Shown here: positions 25,965-35,226 of the stretch, in pieces
Position numbering within the stretch: the first letter of the stretch is position 1
How the letters are laid out: every line of letters begins with the position of its first letter
From: Xanthomarina sp. F2636L
GTDB lineage: Bacteria; Bacteroidota; Bacteroidia; Flavobacteriales; Flavobacteriaceae
Reading direction: 5' to 3'
Length of the DNA stretch: 64,000 nt
Assembly: GCF_026410195.1 (NCBI RefSeq)
Contig: NZ_JAPMLM010000072.1
Location: forward strand, 1 to 64,000
Position numbers and translations under genes: made by a program
Notes under the pieces: model-generated
The model's input: only the letters and a program-made list of their open reading frames with translations
Told to the model about the DNA's origin: nothing
The model's database searches: none

Positions 25965-26893
25965 TTTTTAGGCAAAAATACCTCTGCCATCATACAACGA
26001 GCACTTCCACCACCACAGGTTTCAATAGTTTCTAAAGAACTCGATAATATTTGGCAATGTCTTTCAATGGTTTTTATTTGTGAAGCTGTTAAACAGTCGT
26101 ATGCTGCTTGGCTCATAATTAAGTAGCGCTTATCATCTGCTCCTTTAACCTGTAACATATTTCCTGCAAAATTAGCCACTTGTTCCTCTGTAATAGCTAT
26201 GACTTCTTTTTTATCTTCTTTTAAGTGCTTCAACACATTTTTACGCTCTTTTTTATCATCTATACAATCCAAACAAATAATAGCAAATGTTTCAGCTAAA
26301 GCCATCATAACATTGGTATGGTAAATAGCTTTACGTTTACCATCAACAGTTTGATAGGCATTGAAAACAATAGGAGTATATTCAAAATCTTCACAGAATT
26401 CTATAAACAAATCTTCGTCTGCTCTAGCAGATAAAGCACAATAAGCTTTACTATTTACACGATCTAAAAGTAAACTCCCAGTACCTTCAAGAAAAATACC
26501 TTCGTCTTCAGCGCTTGTATAGTCTACAATATTTTCAATTATAAAACCTGCCTCTTCAATACGTAATAAAACGTCTTCTCTTCTTTCTACTCTACGGTTT
26601 TCGGCAAACATAGGATATAATGCTACATCGCCATTTTCATGGAAACTAACCCAATTATTAGGAAATATAGAATCTGGAGCATCTAAAGCTTTTATATCGT
26701 TTACTACAATAACCTGAACGCCTACGGCTTTTAGTTTTTCTACAAATACATCAAACTCTTCTTGAGCTTTAGTATTAATCTCGGCATTTTTTAGATCTAG
26801 ATCTTCCTGAAAATAATTATTAACAGCTGTTTGCTCATTCATCCTAAAGTGGACTGGACGAATCATTAAGATGGTATTTGTAGTTTGATTCAT
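25961..26893 (-). CDS. ctlX: CtlX-like citrulline/arginine hydrolase (amidinotransferase fold)
   Basis: 310 residues. Pentein-fold protein of the amidinotransferase/arginine deiminase superfamily, closest to CtlX (citrulline utilisation hydrolase). Visible signatures are ILMIRPVHFRMNEQTAVNNYFQ, DSIFPNNWVSFH (substrate-binding Asp), YHTNVMMA (catalytic His) and the C-terminal catalytic Cys in GGGSARCMMAEVF. Probably cytoplasmic, acting on citrulline or a related ureido or guanidino compound; exact substrate unproven. Stands alone between divergent and convergent genes. Confidence 0.85.
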   Translation of the reverse strand: MNQTTNTILMIRPVHFRMNEQTAVNNYFQEDLDLKNAEINTKAQEEFDVFVEKLKAVGVQVIVVNDIKALDAPDSIFPNNWVSFHENGDVALYPMFAENRRVERREDVLLRIEEAGFIIENIVDYTSAEDEGIFLEGTGSLLLDRVNSKAYCALSARADEDLFIEFCEDFEYTPIVFNAYQTVDGKRKAIYHTNVMMALAETFAIICLDCIDDKKERKNVLKHLKEDKKEVIAITEEQVANFAGNMLQVKGADDKRYLIMSQAAYDCLTASQIKTIERHCQILSSSLETIETCGGGSARCMMAEVFLPKN

Positions 26894-27011
26894 AGGTTTA
26901 CATTTTTGAATTGCAAAATTACTTTATTAAAAATGAAAAGCAATTGTGTATAGCAATAAAAATTGTTACTTTGATAATCTAATTAATATGTCTATCTAAT
27001 TTTAAGAGCTT

Positions 27012-27518
27012 ATGAAACATTTTTTATTAATATTTATATGCTGTCAGTTATTCTTTTCTTGTGAAGACACAAAGGAGTTTGATAAAATCAACCCTGTTAA
27101 TTGGAAAAATCGTGCAGTAAAACTAACAGATACTGATAGTTTAAAAAAAGGGCAAAGCTACTTATCTGTATATTCAGAAATCTATAGCATTACAGAACAC
27201 AGAACAATAAACTTAACCGTTACAGTAAGTCTAAGAAACATAAGTACTATTCATGATATATATTTACTTAAAGCTAATTATTACAACACCAAAGGCGACT
27301 TAATACGTACATATTTTCAAGAACCAATTGCTTTAAAACCATTGGAAACTATTGAAATAATTATAGATGAAAAAGACAAACGTGGGGGTTCTGGAGCAAA
27401 TTTTGTGTTCGATTGGGCACTAAAAGATAATGACCATAAGCCTTTATTTGAAGCTGTTATGATTTCTACTTCTGGACAACAAGGCATTTCTTTTACCACG
27501 CAAGGTGTTAATCTATAA
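27012..27518 (+). CDS. DUF3124-family lipoprotein
   Basis: 168 residues. Signal with lipobox LFFSC (Cys about residue 17). The mature part follows the DUF3124 pattern: GQSYLSVYSEIYSI, LTVTVSLRNIS, YYNTKGDLIRTYFQEPIALKPLETIEIII, RGGSGANFVFDWA and EAVMISTSGQQGISFTTQG. Function of the family is unknown; the protein is likely periplasmic and membrane-anchored. Ends at a strong bidirectional terminator. Confidence 0.83.
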   Translation: MKHFLLIFICCQLFFSCEDTKEFDKINPVNWKNRAVKLTDTDSLKKGQSYLSVYSEIYSITEHRTINLTVTVSLRNISTIHDIYLLKANYYNTKGDLIRTYFQEPIALKPLETIEIIIDEKDKRGGSGANFVFDWALKDNDHKPLFEAVMISTSGQQGISFTTQGVNL

Positions 27519-27540
27519 AGCTGGAAATATCTTTAAAATA

Positions 27541-27572
27541 AAAAGGTTTTAAACAATTGTTTAAAACCTTTT
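27541..27572. terminator. Bidirectional intrinsic terminator
   Basis: A perfect 32-bp palindrome (AAAAGGTTTTAAACAA and its complement), T-rich on the right and A-rich on the left, between the convergent DUF3124 gene and the haloperoxidase-like gene. It can stop transcription from both sides. Confidence 0.88.
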
Positions 27573-27594
27573 TTATTTTATTTGATTAAGAAAT

Positions 27595-30500
27595 TTAACT
27601 TCCTTTTTTAACCATTATTTTCTTAGTATATCCATTCCATCTTAAGAAGTATACTCCTGAAGATGTAGATGAAGGGATTGTAATTCTAGTAGAATTGTTT
27701 TGATAATTAAAATCTACTTGATCAATCTTAATATATCTTCCACTTATATCAAATAACTCATAACTATTTGTAGGACTTGAATTTGAAATATTAATGTACT
27801 CTCCAGAATTAACGGGGTTTGGAAAAATACTTGACAAAGCAAATTCTTCTATACCTATTGTATTACCCGTGAAATAAGGTACAGCAAAATTATAAGATTC
27901 TATACCAATTTCCTCTCCAATTAAGCGTCCTGGAATATCATCGGCTGGTGGATGGATTCCTCCCCAAATTCTAGATAAACTACATTGATCTGAGGCATCT
28001 CTATAGGTAGCCCATTGTAAAACTACATCTACTGACGGTCCATCTTCAAAAACTAAAAACTCGTTTTGTCTAGCTATAAATTCACCCATTCCTCCTGGAA
28101 AATATTCATCACCAGTAATTAAGGTCATTACTTCTGCTGCAGCTCTAGAATATGTAGAGTGCCCTGAAACAAATCCTGAAAAAGGAGGTGTTACAAAAGA
28201 AGGTCTTTGGTATGGCCACCAGTCTTCTGATAAAATCCAACCAACACCTGCTGTGTCTGTACCTGGATCATTAACAAAATCAGGACCTTTCCAAGAGTTT
28301 AATTTAATTTTTCCCACATGTTGGTCTAAAGCTCCAGCTAAAGGATCTCCACTTTCTACAACCTCAATAAAACCTGCCTGTAACGGAATTCCTTCTGGAT
28401 CGTAGTTACTTAAAGTTTGATTTGTACTTTGACCTTTTGAAGCCATATAACGAATGGCAGAAATTGGTCTAATATAGTCGTACCAACCTTTAATTCCCCA
28501 TGCTGTAATAGCTGAATCGTGCATAGCTCCACCAAGGATAAAATACGATTTTACATCCCATTCTAAAGCGTCTAAAGTTGCTCCTGTCCCATTAAATTGT
28601 TTTACAAATTGCGGATGATCTGACACGTGGTTTAAAAGTGTAAACCAATGTCCTGGAGGTGTTTCAGAATCTGGACCATCTGCCCAAAACTCTGCTAAAA
28701 CTCTAGTATAATCTCCTCTAGGCACCATTTGTGGCGCATAAGCTTGACCGGTGCTAGGATTTACATTTCTACCTGTACTTGGATCACCTCCATTTAATAC
28801 ATCATAAAAGCTAGGATAATTTAAATAGTTTGTTGGAAACGATGAAATTGAAATATTTCCTATTGCATTAGGAGATATGTCCCACATAACGCCATCTGCA
28901 GGGTCTAAATGAGACCCCCATATAGAAACTAAAGAAAAATTCCATTTATAAGCATCACTTGAAGCACTATTTCCTGAATTATCTAAGAAAGGTGGTGCAC
29001 CAGGATCTTTATACACCTGATAGTTATCGCCATCTCTCTGAAATGTAGTTCTATCTGCTGAGGATAGTGCAAACGCGTTAACATTCCCCCATTCTGGACC
29101 AAGAAAAGCAATAAGAGCTCCATCAATTAAATTTCCACTTTGATCGATATAAGTATCTAAACTTAAAGGCTGCCATCTGTTTGGGAAAATAATGGTGTTA
29201 TTTTCATAGGCAGGAGCTAAAGGTGGGTTTATTGGTTCGTAATAAGCATTATCATATTCGGTAGCTTCTCTAGAACCATCTGTAAAACCATAATTTATAA
29301 TTGTTTCGGCTACGTAGTTTCCTAAGTCGGCAGCATTTCCAGATTGATAATTTGTGCCCGTATATCCCATAGGATAATTTAGTTTATCCATAACATAATC
29401 AGCTCTTGCTAGAGTTTCTACTACGCCAGGAGAGTTTTGAAATCTATGTTGTATTAACCTATACATGGCATAACTTATAGCTTTTTTATTTGAAAGCTCA
29501 TTACTTTCTAGAGGTGTAAAACTCTCTAAAACACTAGTAAATCCATGAACTTGATTTCCCATTAAATAGGGTTCTGCAACAGCATCATAAATAGCCCAAA
29601 TATCATACATGGCAACGCTAGAATGAAATAGGTTTCTTGCATGAACAGTTGGCCTAGCAAAATCTTTTCTAATTCCTTCTAAAAGAACTTCATTCCATAC
29701 TCTAGCTATAGAAATATCAGCAGAAATTGGATAATATCCAGTTACATTTAATGAAACTAATGGACTATAACAGCTACCATCGTTTTCAATAACGGATACA
29801 CTTCCTAACTCATTAACACCCCATCTTACTGTAATTTGACCAGTTCCCTGACCAGATACAAGCTCTCCACCAGATACTTCCCAAAAAGTTGTAGATCCAG
29901 GAGTGCTTGGATAGGAATATATTTGTTCTTCTAAGAATCTAGTATTGATGGCACCTGAAATGGCACCTGATGTTAAATACGTACAAGAATTATCATTTAC
30001 GGTTGCTGCAGGATCATAAGAACATGATTGAGGATCTGTACACCCATATATTTTTACACTTGGCGATACTGATAAAGTGACTATTCCAGCACCTTCAGTC
30101 GCTTTTACATGTGTATCTCCAGTAAGGTTACTATGTGTTTCTACTAAGCCAGATGGCCATTTAATAGTTAAACTTGTAACTGTAGTTTCAGCATTTAAAC
30201 CAAAAATTACCGGCTTGATACTTTGACCTAAAAAGCCAACACCATTAAAGTACTTCTTGAATGTACCACTGTTGGTAACTATGGTTAGTTCGGTTCCAAT
30301 AGCACTTCTATTCGAAACAACACCTTCTAAAGAAACTTTTAAGTAATGTATTGGATTAGGTTGGTCGAAGTTGAGTGTTTTGTTTTCATATAAATAAGAA
30401 TGTGAATCTGAATTTGTAACATATAAATCTAAATCCCCATCATTGTCATAATCAAAATCTAAAGCTTCAATACCTATTGTAGAATCATGCAAATTTGAAG

Positions 30501-31632
30501 ACACCGTAGCATCAGTAAAATTATTTAGTCCTTCAACATAATTATTTTTAAAATAGACATTATATTCTGCGCCTCTCCCTTCAAAAATATATCCATTTGT
30601 GACAAATAAATCGTCATCTCCATCTAAATCAAAATCTGCAAATTTAGTTCCCCAAGCCCATCCAGCTCCAAACACATTGTTAGCAGCAGCATTTTCAGTA
30701 AAGGTATTATTTCCATTATTAGTAAAAAGCGCCGTTTCGTCTATACCTGTAATATAGAAATCAAAATCACCATCATTATCATAATCACCCATGGCAATTC
30801 CCATGTCGTCAAAATTATTGCCTAAACCTACAGTTGTTGCAAGTTCTAGAAAACCAGTTCCACCTTGATTAATATACAAGTAGTTTCTTAAATCAAAATC
30901 GTTAGAAACATATAAATCTAAGAATCCATCATCATTAAAATCGTATGGCATGGCAGTAAAACTTTGTCGTGGAGATACCTCTTGAATACCGGTAGAAACA
31001 GTTACATCTGTAAAGGTACCATCACCATTATTTTGATATAACGAATTTGAAGTACATCCACCCCAATCACAAATATAAATGTCCAAAAAGCCATCGTTAT
31101 TAAAATCGAACCAAGTAGCTCCTGTATATTGGCAAGAATTAGATAAATTAAATCCTGCAGTAGCCGTTACATTTTGAAATGTACCATCTCCAAGATTTCT
31201 AAATAATTGGACGTTAAAAGTATTGGTAAGAAATAAATCTGGAAAACCATCATTATCATAATCTCCCCAAAAAGCGCCAATTTTAAAACCGTCGAAACCA
31301 TAAAACACACCATCCAAGCTATAATCCTGGATGAGTAAATTGGATAATCCAGCCGCATTTGTTACGTCTGTAAAAGAACCATCGTTATTATTTCTGTAAA
31401 GTCTACTATGAGTTCTTTCGACACCGTTTCTATCAATAGCTTTAGCAACTACAAACATGTCCATGGCATTATCTCCATTAAAATCGGCTACGGCAACACC
31501 ATTGTTTTGTTCGAGATTTCCTAATCCAGAAATGGACTCGGCCCTTTCAAAAATTTGAGCTGAAACATGAAAAGTGAAACATAAAAAAATAAGAACGCTA
31601 TTAATTAGATTTAAATGTATTTTTGTTTTCAT
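27595..31632 (-). CDS. Secreted FG-GAP/UnbV - vanadium haloperoxidase-like fusion with T9SS sorting domain
   Basis: 1345 residues. A signal peptide (to about 25) is followed by repeated FG-GAP/VCBS beta-propeller units with calcium-type loops such as DYDNDGFPDLFL and DFNNDGFLDIYI (about 30-420). An ASPIC/UnbV-type module (about 440-510), a GCTDPQSCSYDP motif (about 530) and a PKD-like stretch come next. A PAP2/vanadium-haloperoxidase-like domain (about 650-1240) has FSGFVSGHSTYSRAA and RIWGGIHPPADD, the expected vanadate-binding His regions, and a C-terminal T9SS sorting domain begins near FPNPVNSGEYI (about 1265-1345). It would be exported and anchored or released by the T9SS, whose porU and porV genes are 6 kb away. 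Halide oxidation is inferred, not shown. Confidence 0.88.
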   Translation of the reverse strand: MKTKIHLNLINSVLIFLCFTFHVSAQIFERAESISGLGNLEQNNGVAVADFNGDNAMDMFVVAKAIDRNGVERTHSRLYRNNNDGSFTDVTNAAGLSNLLIQDYSLDGVFYGFDGFKIGAFWGDYDNDGFPDLFLTNTFNVQLFRNLGDGTFQNVTATAGFNLSNSCQYTGATWFDFNNDGFLDIYICDWGGCTSNSLYQNNGDGTFTDVTVSTGIQEVSPRQSFTAMPYDFNDDGFLDLYVSNDFDLRNYLYINQGGTGFLELATTVGLGNNFDDMGIAMGDYDNDGDFDFYITGIDETALFTNNGNNTFTENAAANNVFGAGWAWGTKFADFDLDGDDDLFVTNGYIFEGRGAEYNVYFKNNYVEGLNNFTDATVSSNLHDSTIGIEALDFDYDNDGDLDLYVTNSDSHSYLYENKTLNFDQPNPIHYLKVSLEGVVSNRSAIGTELTIVTNSGTFKKYFNGVGFLGQSIKPVIFGLNAETTVTSLTIKWPSGLVETHSNLTGDTHVKATEGAGIVTLSVSPSVKIYGCTDPQSCSYDPAATVNDNSCTYLTSGAISGAINTRFLEEQIYSYPSTPGSTTFWEVSGGELVSGQGTGQITVRWGVNELGSVSVIENDGSCYSPLVSLNVTGYYPISADISIARVWNEVLLEGIRKDFARPTVHARNLFHSSVAMYDIWAIYDAVAEPYLMGNQVHGFTSVLESFTPLESNELSNKKAISYAMYRLIQHRFQNSPGVVETLARADYVMDKLNYPMGYTGTNYQSGNAADLGNYVAETIINYGFTDGSREATEYDNAYYEPINPPLAPAYENNTIIFPNRWQPLSLDTYIDQSGNLIDGALIAFLGPEWGNVNAFALSSADRTTFQRDGDNYQVYKDPGAPPFLDNSGNSASSDAYKWNFSLVSIWGSHLDPADGVMWDISPNAIGNISISSFPTNYLNYPSFYDVLNGGDPSTGRNVNPSTGQAYAPQMVPRGDYTRVLAEFWADGPDSETPPGHWFTLLNHVSDHPQFVKQFNGTGATLDALEWDVKSYFILGGAMHDSAITAWGIKGWYDYIRPISAIRYMASKGQSTNQTLSNYDPEGIPLQAGFIEVVESGDPLAGALDQHVGKIKLNSWKGPDFVNDPGTDTAGVGWILSEDWWPYQRPSFVTPPFSGFVSGHSTYSRAAAEVMTLITGDEYFPGGMGEFIARQNEFLVFEDGPSVDVVLQWATYRDASDQCSLSRIWGGIHPPADDIPGRLIGEEIGIESYNFAVPYFTGNTIGIEEFALSSIFPNPVNSGEYINISNSSPTNSYELFDISGRYIKIDQVDFNYQNNSTRITIPSSTSSGVYFLRWNGYTKKIMVKKGS

Positions 31633-31774
31633 CTTGTTTATTTTGCATTAAATGAATACATAAAAAACAAGTCTAAAAAATATAATCTACAAAATGTAAA
31701 ATATAATCTTTTAACTGTATTTTAACATTATTTTTCTCTAAAAAATCGATCTAATATGTTCACTGATAATAGTT

Positions 31775-32461
31775 TCAAGGAGTAGAATTTGAAACTTGAA
31801 GCAACTTTCCATTGTAGTGTTTTTGACCATTTAATGAAAAGTCTAAAATGTATTTTGCCATCTCAGTTGCAGAAGTTGGAGCTTGATATCCTGGAAATGC
31901 TTCCTCTAACATCTCTGTCTGTACAGCTCCTAATGCCAAAACATTAAAACTTGGACCAGATTCCTTGTATTCTTCAGCAAGTAATTCGGTTAAAGTAATT
32001 ACTGCTCCTTTACTGGAACTATAAGCTGAAAGCCCTGGAAACTTTACACTTCCTTGAACACCTCCCATAGAACTTATAGTAACTACGTGACCATCTTTTT
32101 TTATAAATGGAAGCACTGTCCTTATTAGTTCGGAAACACCAAAAACATTGGTTTTATAAACCTTTTCAAAATCTTGAAAACTTGTTTGTGAAAAAGGCTT
32201 ATTTATAATTGCACCAGCATTATTAATTAAAATATCTACATAATGCCATTCCTTTTTAATAAAATCTGCTACTGCCTGATAGCTGGATGGTTCGCTTAAA
32301 TCGAATGAAAAAGAAGTTACATCGTCCAATTGAAGATCTGTAACGGGATTATGGTTTCTAGATAAAGCTAACACTTTATGCCCCTGAGCTGCGAGCAACT
32401 TTACTAGTTCAAAACCAATACCTCTGCTAGTTCCGGTAATAATAATATGTTTACTCTTCAT
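31775..32461 (-). CDS. Short-chain dehydrogenase/reductase
   Basis: 228 residues from the ATG at 32461 (three more residues if a TTG at 32470 is used). Classical SDR: cofactor loop TGTSRGIG, NNAG, catalytic Ser in ISSMGG and the YxxxK pair in YSSSKGAV. NAD(P)-dependent oxidoreductase, substrate unknown, cytoplasmic. The start overlaps the end of the M28 peptidase gene by 11 bp, so the two are co-transcribed. Confidence 0.88.
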   Translation of the reverse strand: MKSKHIIITGTSRGIGFELVKLLAAQGHKVLALSRNHNPVTDLQLDDVTSFSFDLSEPSSYQAVADFIKKEWHYVDILINNAGAIINKPFSQTSFQDFEKVYKTNVFGVSELIRTVLPFIKKDGHVVTISSMGGVQGSVKFPGLSAYSSSKGAVITLTELLAEEYKESGPSFNVLALGAVQTEMLEEAFPGYQAPTSATEMAKYILDFSLNGQKHYNGKLLQVSNSTP

Positions 32462-33473
32462 ATAATACAATTTCTTTTGTTGGTGTGTGACTCATTTTTT
32501 CAATTACTGGAAGCATTTTATTTATTAAACTTGCCATATGATTATAATCTAATTGATCTGCTTCGTCACCTACATGATGGTAATAATCATAATTTGATAA
32601 GTCGCAGGATGCTATGGTTTGACAAGGCAATTTAAAAGCTTCGTAAAAAGGGTGATTATCAGAAGCTTTAAATAATTGGTACTGTTTAGCAATTTCTGAT
32701 AAGCCTACTAAATTACTCCCAGCATAGTCGTTAATTTTTAATGCCATATTAGATATATCGTAACCTGTAACAAAGGCGACATAATCTCTATCTGGAAAAG
32801 GTACACCAATCATTTCAAAGTTTAACATGGTATATAAATCTATATTCTCAAGCTTCAATTTTTCGGCTAAATGCTTAGACCCTAACAATCCCATTTCTTC
32901 AGCAGAAAAAAGTACAAACATCAAACTTCTACCATGAGATTTTGTTTCCGAAAAATATTTAGACATTGCCAAAACACCACTCGTTCCGGAAGCATTGTCA
33001 TTGGCTCCATTGGCTATAGAATCGTTTGCTACTACTTTTCCATATCCAATATGGTCATAATGAGCTCCAATAATAATAACTTCTTCTTTTAGATTTTTAT
33101 CGTGTCCTTCAAGAAACCCTACAATATTATAAGCGTTCTTATCTCCTATTTTAAAACTATCTCTATAAGTTTCAAAATAAGGTTTAAGTTTAAAATTTTT
33201 AAATTTTTTCTCTATAAAAGAAGCTGCATGTTCTATACCTTCACTTCCTGTATTTCTGCCTTTTAACGCATCTGAAGCTAAAAACTCAACCGTTTCTTTG
33301 AGTTCTAGACTGGTAATTGTTTTAGAACTCGAAGACGAAGTCATTATGACATCGTTTTTTGAAGGGCTTGGAATAACGTTCTGACTTGGGTCTTCATTAT
33401 TCATCACAACTGTGGTCGATTTACAAGCTATAAAAAGAAATATGAAGCTAAGGAGAGTTAAAAAGTGTTTCAT
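32451..33473 (-). CDS. M28-family metallopeptidase lipoprotein
   Basis: 340 residues from ATG 33473; a longer frame begins at a TTG inside a terminator hairpin and is rejected. Lipobox FIAC (Cys about residue 17). The peptidase domain has the M28 zinc motifs: GAHYDHIGYG, GANDNASGTSGVL and LFSAEEMGLLGS, with SDNHPFYEA near the end. Likely a secreted, membrane-anchored aminopeptidase or carboxypeptidase. Downstream gene is an SDR in an overlapping arrangement; upstream a terminator separates it from pdhC. Confidence 0.9.
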   Translation of the reverse strand: MKHFLTLLSFIFLFIACKSTTVVMNNEDPSQNVIPSPSKNDVIMTSSSSSKTITSLELKETVEFLASDALKGRNTGSEGIEHAASFIEKKFKNFKLKPYFETYRDSFKIGDKNAYNIVGFLEGHDKNLKEEVIIIGAHYDHIGYGKVVANDSIANGANDNASGTSGVLAMSKYFSETKSHGRSLMFVLFSAEEMGLLGSKHLAEKLKLENIDLYTMLNFEMIGVPFPDRDYVAFVTGYDISNMALKINDYAGSNLVGLSEIAKQYQLFKASDNHPFYEAFKLPCQTIASCDLSNYDYYHHVGDEADQLDYNHMASLINKMLPVIEKMSHTPTKEIVLYEE

Positions 33474-33500
33474 GCGTTTTTTTAATATTTTGCTTAAAGA

Positions 33501-33535
33501 TAAAAAAACCTGTTTCATTTAAAATGAAACAGGTT
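33501..33535 (-). terminator. Intrinsic terminator after pdhC
   Basis: AACCTGTTTCATTT (33507-33520) and AAATGAAACAGGTT (33522-33535) form a 14-bp inverted repeat, followed on the minus strand by seven T. It lies 35 bp after the pdhC stop and just upstream of the M28 peptidase start. Confidence 0.88.
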
Positions 33536-33570
33536 AATATTATACTTAGATATGTTTATTTTGAATTTAA

Positions 33571-35223
33571 TTAAACCAACATGGTCACAGGGTTCTCTAT
33601 ATAACCTTTTAAAGTGATAAGAAATTCAGATCCTGTTGCTCCATCAACTGTTCTGTGATCGCAAGCCATGGTTAACTTCATTGTATTGCCAACAACTATT
33701 TGTCCGTTTTTAACTACTGGTTTTTCAACAATAGCTCCAACCGATAAAATAGCAGAGTTAGGCTGATTTATAATAGATGTAAAGCTTTCTATTCCAAACA
33801 TGCCTAAATTAGAAATAGTAAAGGTGCTTCCTTCCATTTCTTGTGGTGTCAGTTTTTTATTTCTGGCTTTTCCTGCAAAATCCTTAACAGATGCTCCAAT
33901 TTGAGTTAAACTCTGCTCATTAGCAAATTTTACTACTGGAACAACCAAACCATCTGGAACTGCAACTGCAACACCTATATGTACATGGTTGTTTAATTTC
34001 ATTTTATCGTCAAACCATTGCGAGTTTACTTGTGGATGTTTCTTTAAAGCCAACGCACAAGCCTTAACAACTATATCGTTATACGAAATTTTTGTGTCTG
34101 GCAAGGAATTATACTGGGCACGGAATGCCATAGCATTTTCCATATCGAACTCCACATTTAAATAATAATGTGGCGCTGTAAATTTAGATTCCGCTAAACG
34201 TTTAGCTATAACTTTACGCATTTGAGAGTGTTTTACCTCATCAAAATCCTCTTGCCCTGTTGGAACAAATTTCCCAACTGTTGCAGATGCTGATGGTGTA
34301 AAGTTTTCTATATCGCGTTTTATAATTCTACCGTTTTCTCCAGAACCTTGTACCTGAGAGATATTAATTCCTTTCTCATCGGCCATTTTCCTAGCTAATG
34401 GCGAAATAAATACTCTGCTTCCATCTGAACTTGAAGGTGAACTTGAAGTTTGAGACTTCTCGACTGCCTGCTTGTCTGTAGACATGGTGTCTGAAGTTTT
34501 AGGTTCTTTTTTAAGCTTCTCTTTTGAAGACGAGTCACTTTTTGATGAAGCGCCTTCCATTTTAAAGTTTTTAGCTACGCCTGAAACATCTGTTCCTTCA
34601 GGACCAATTATGGCTAATAGAGCATCAACTTTAGCAGTTTCTCCTTCTTGTAAACCTACATGTAATAAAGTCCCAGCTTGGAAACTTTCAAATTCCATAG
34701 TGGCTTTATCTGTTTCAATTTCAGCAAGAATATCGCCTTCTTCTACTTTATCTCCAATTTTCTTAAGCCAAGTAGCAACGGTACCTTCTTCCATGGTATC
34801 GCTTAAACGTGGCATGGTAACTACAATTACGCCTTCTGGGAGTTCAGTATCACTTACTGACTCATCGGTTTCCTTCGAGCTAGTTTCTTTTTTTAAATTC
34901 TCTTGAGATTCTTCGCTGTCCGTCTGAATGACATCTTTCTTTCCTTCAGTTTTAGAATTTGAAACTAATTCAGAAATATCTTCTCCTTCTTCTCCAATAA
35001 TAGCTAATAACTCATCCACTTTAGTTGTTTCTCCTTCTTGCACTCCAATATGAAGCAAAGTTCCTTCATGAAAAGACTCGAACTCCATAGTTGCTTTGTC
35101 TGTTTCAATTTCAGCAAGGATGTCGCCTTCTTCTATTTTATCTCCAACTTTTTTTAACCAAGTGGCCACAGTACCTTCTTCCATGGTATCGCTTAAACGA
35201 GGCATGTTTATAATTTCTGCCAT
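33571..35223 (-). CDS. pdhC: Pyruvate dehydrogenase E2 (dihydrolipoamide acetyltransferase) with two lipoyl domains
   Basis: 550 residues. Two near-identical lipoyl domains (about 1-80 and 133-213), each with the lipoylated Lys in EIETDKATMEFESF, are joined by Ser/Lys-rich linkers. An E1/E3-binding peripheral domain follows (about 270-310, FISPLARKMADEKGINISQVQGSG), then the acetyltransferase catalytic domain (to the end) with the active-site His in ACDHRTVDGA. Transfers acetyl groups to CoA in the pyruvate dehydrogenase complex. Starts 3 bp after pdhA. The E1-beta and E3 genes are not in the window. Confidence 0.95.
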   Translation of the reverse strand: MAEIINMPRLSDTMEEGTVATWLKKVGDKIEEGDILAEIETDKATMEFESFHEGTLLHIGVQEGETTKVDELLAIIGEEGEDISELVSNSKTEGKKDVIQTDSEESQENLKKETSSKETDESVSDTELPEGVIVVTMPRLSDTMEEGTVATWLKKIGDKVEEGDILAEIETDKATMEFESFQAGTLLHVGLQEGETAKVDALLAIIGPEGTDVSGVAKNFKMEGASSKSDSSSKEKLKKEPKTSDTMSTDKQAVEKSQTSSSPSSSDGSRVFISPLARKMADEKGINISQVQGSGENGRIIKRDIENFTPSASATVGKFVPTGQEDFDEVKHSQMRKVIAKRLAESKFTAPHYYLNVEFDMENAMAFRAQYNSLPDTKISYNDIVVKACALALKKHPQVNSQWFDDKMKLNNHVHIGVAVAVPDGLVVPVVKFANEQSLTQIGASVKDFAGKARNKKLTPQEMEGSTFTISNLGMFGIESFTSIINQPNSAILSVGAIVEKPVVKNGQIVVGNTMKLTMACDHRTVDGATGSEFLITLKGYIENPVTMLV

Positions 35224-35226
35224 AGC

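Noticed and set aside
33474-33518. Upstream extension of the M28 peptidase
   Set aside because: It begins at a TTG within the pdhC terminator stem; the lipoprotein signal starts at the internal ATG.
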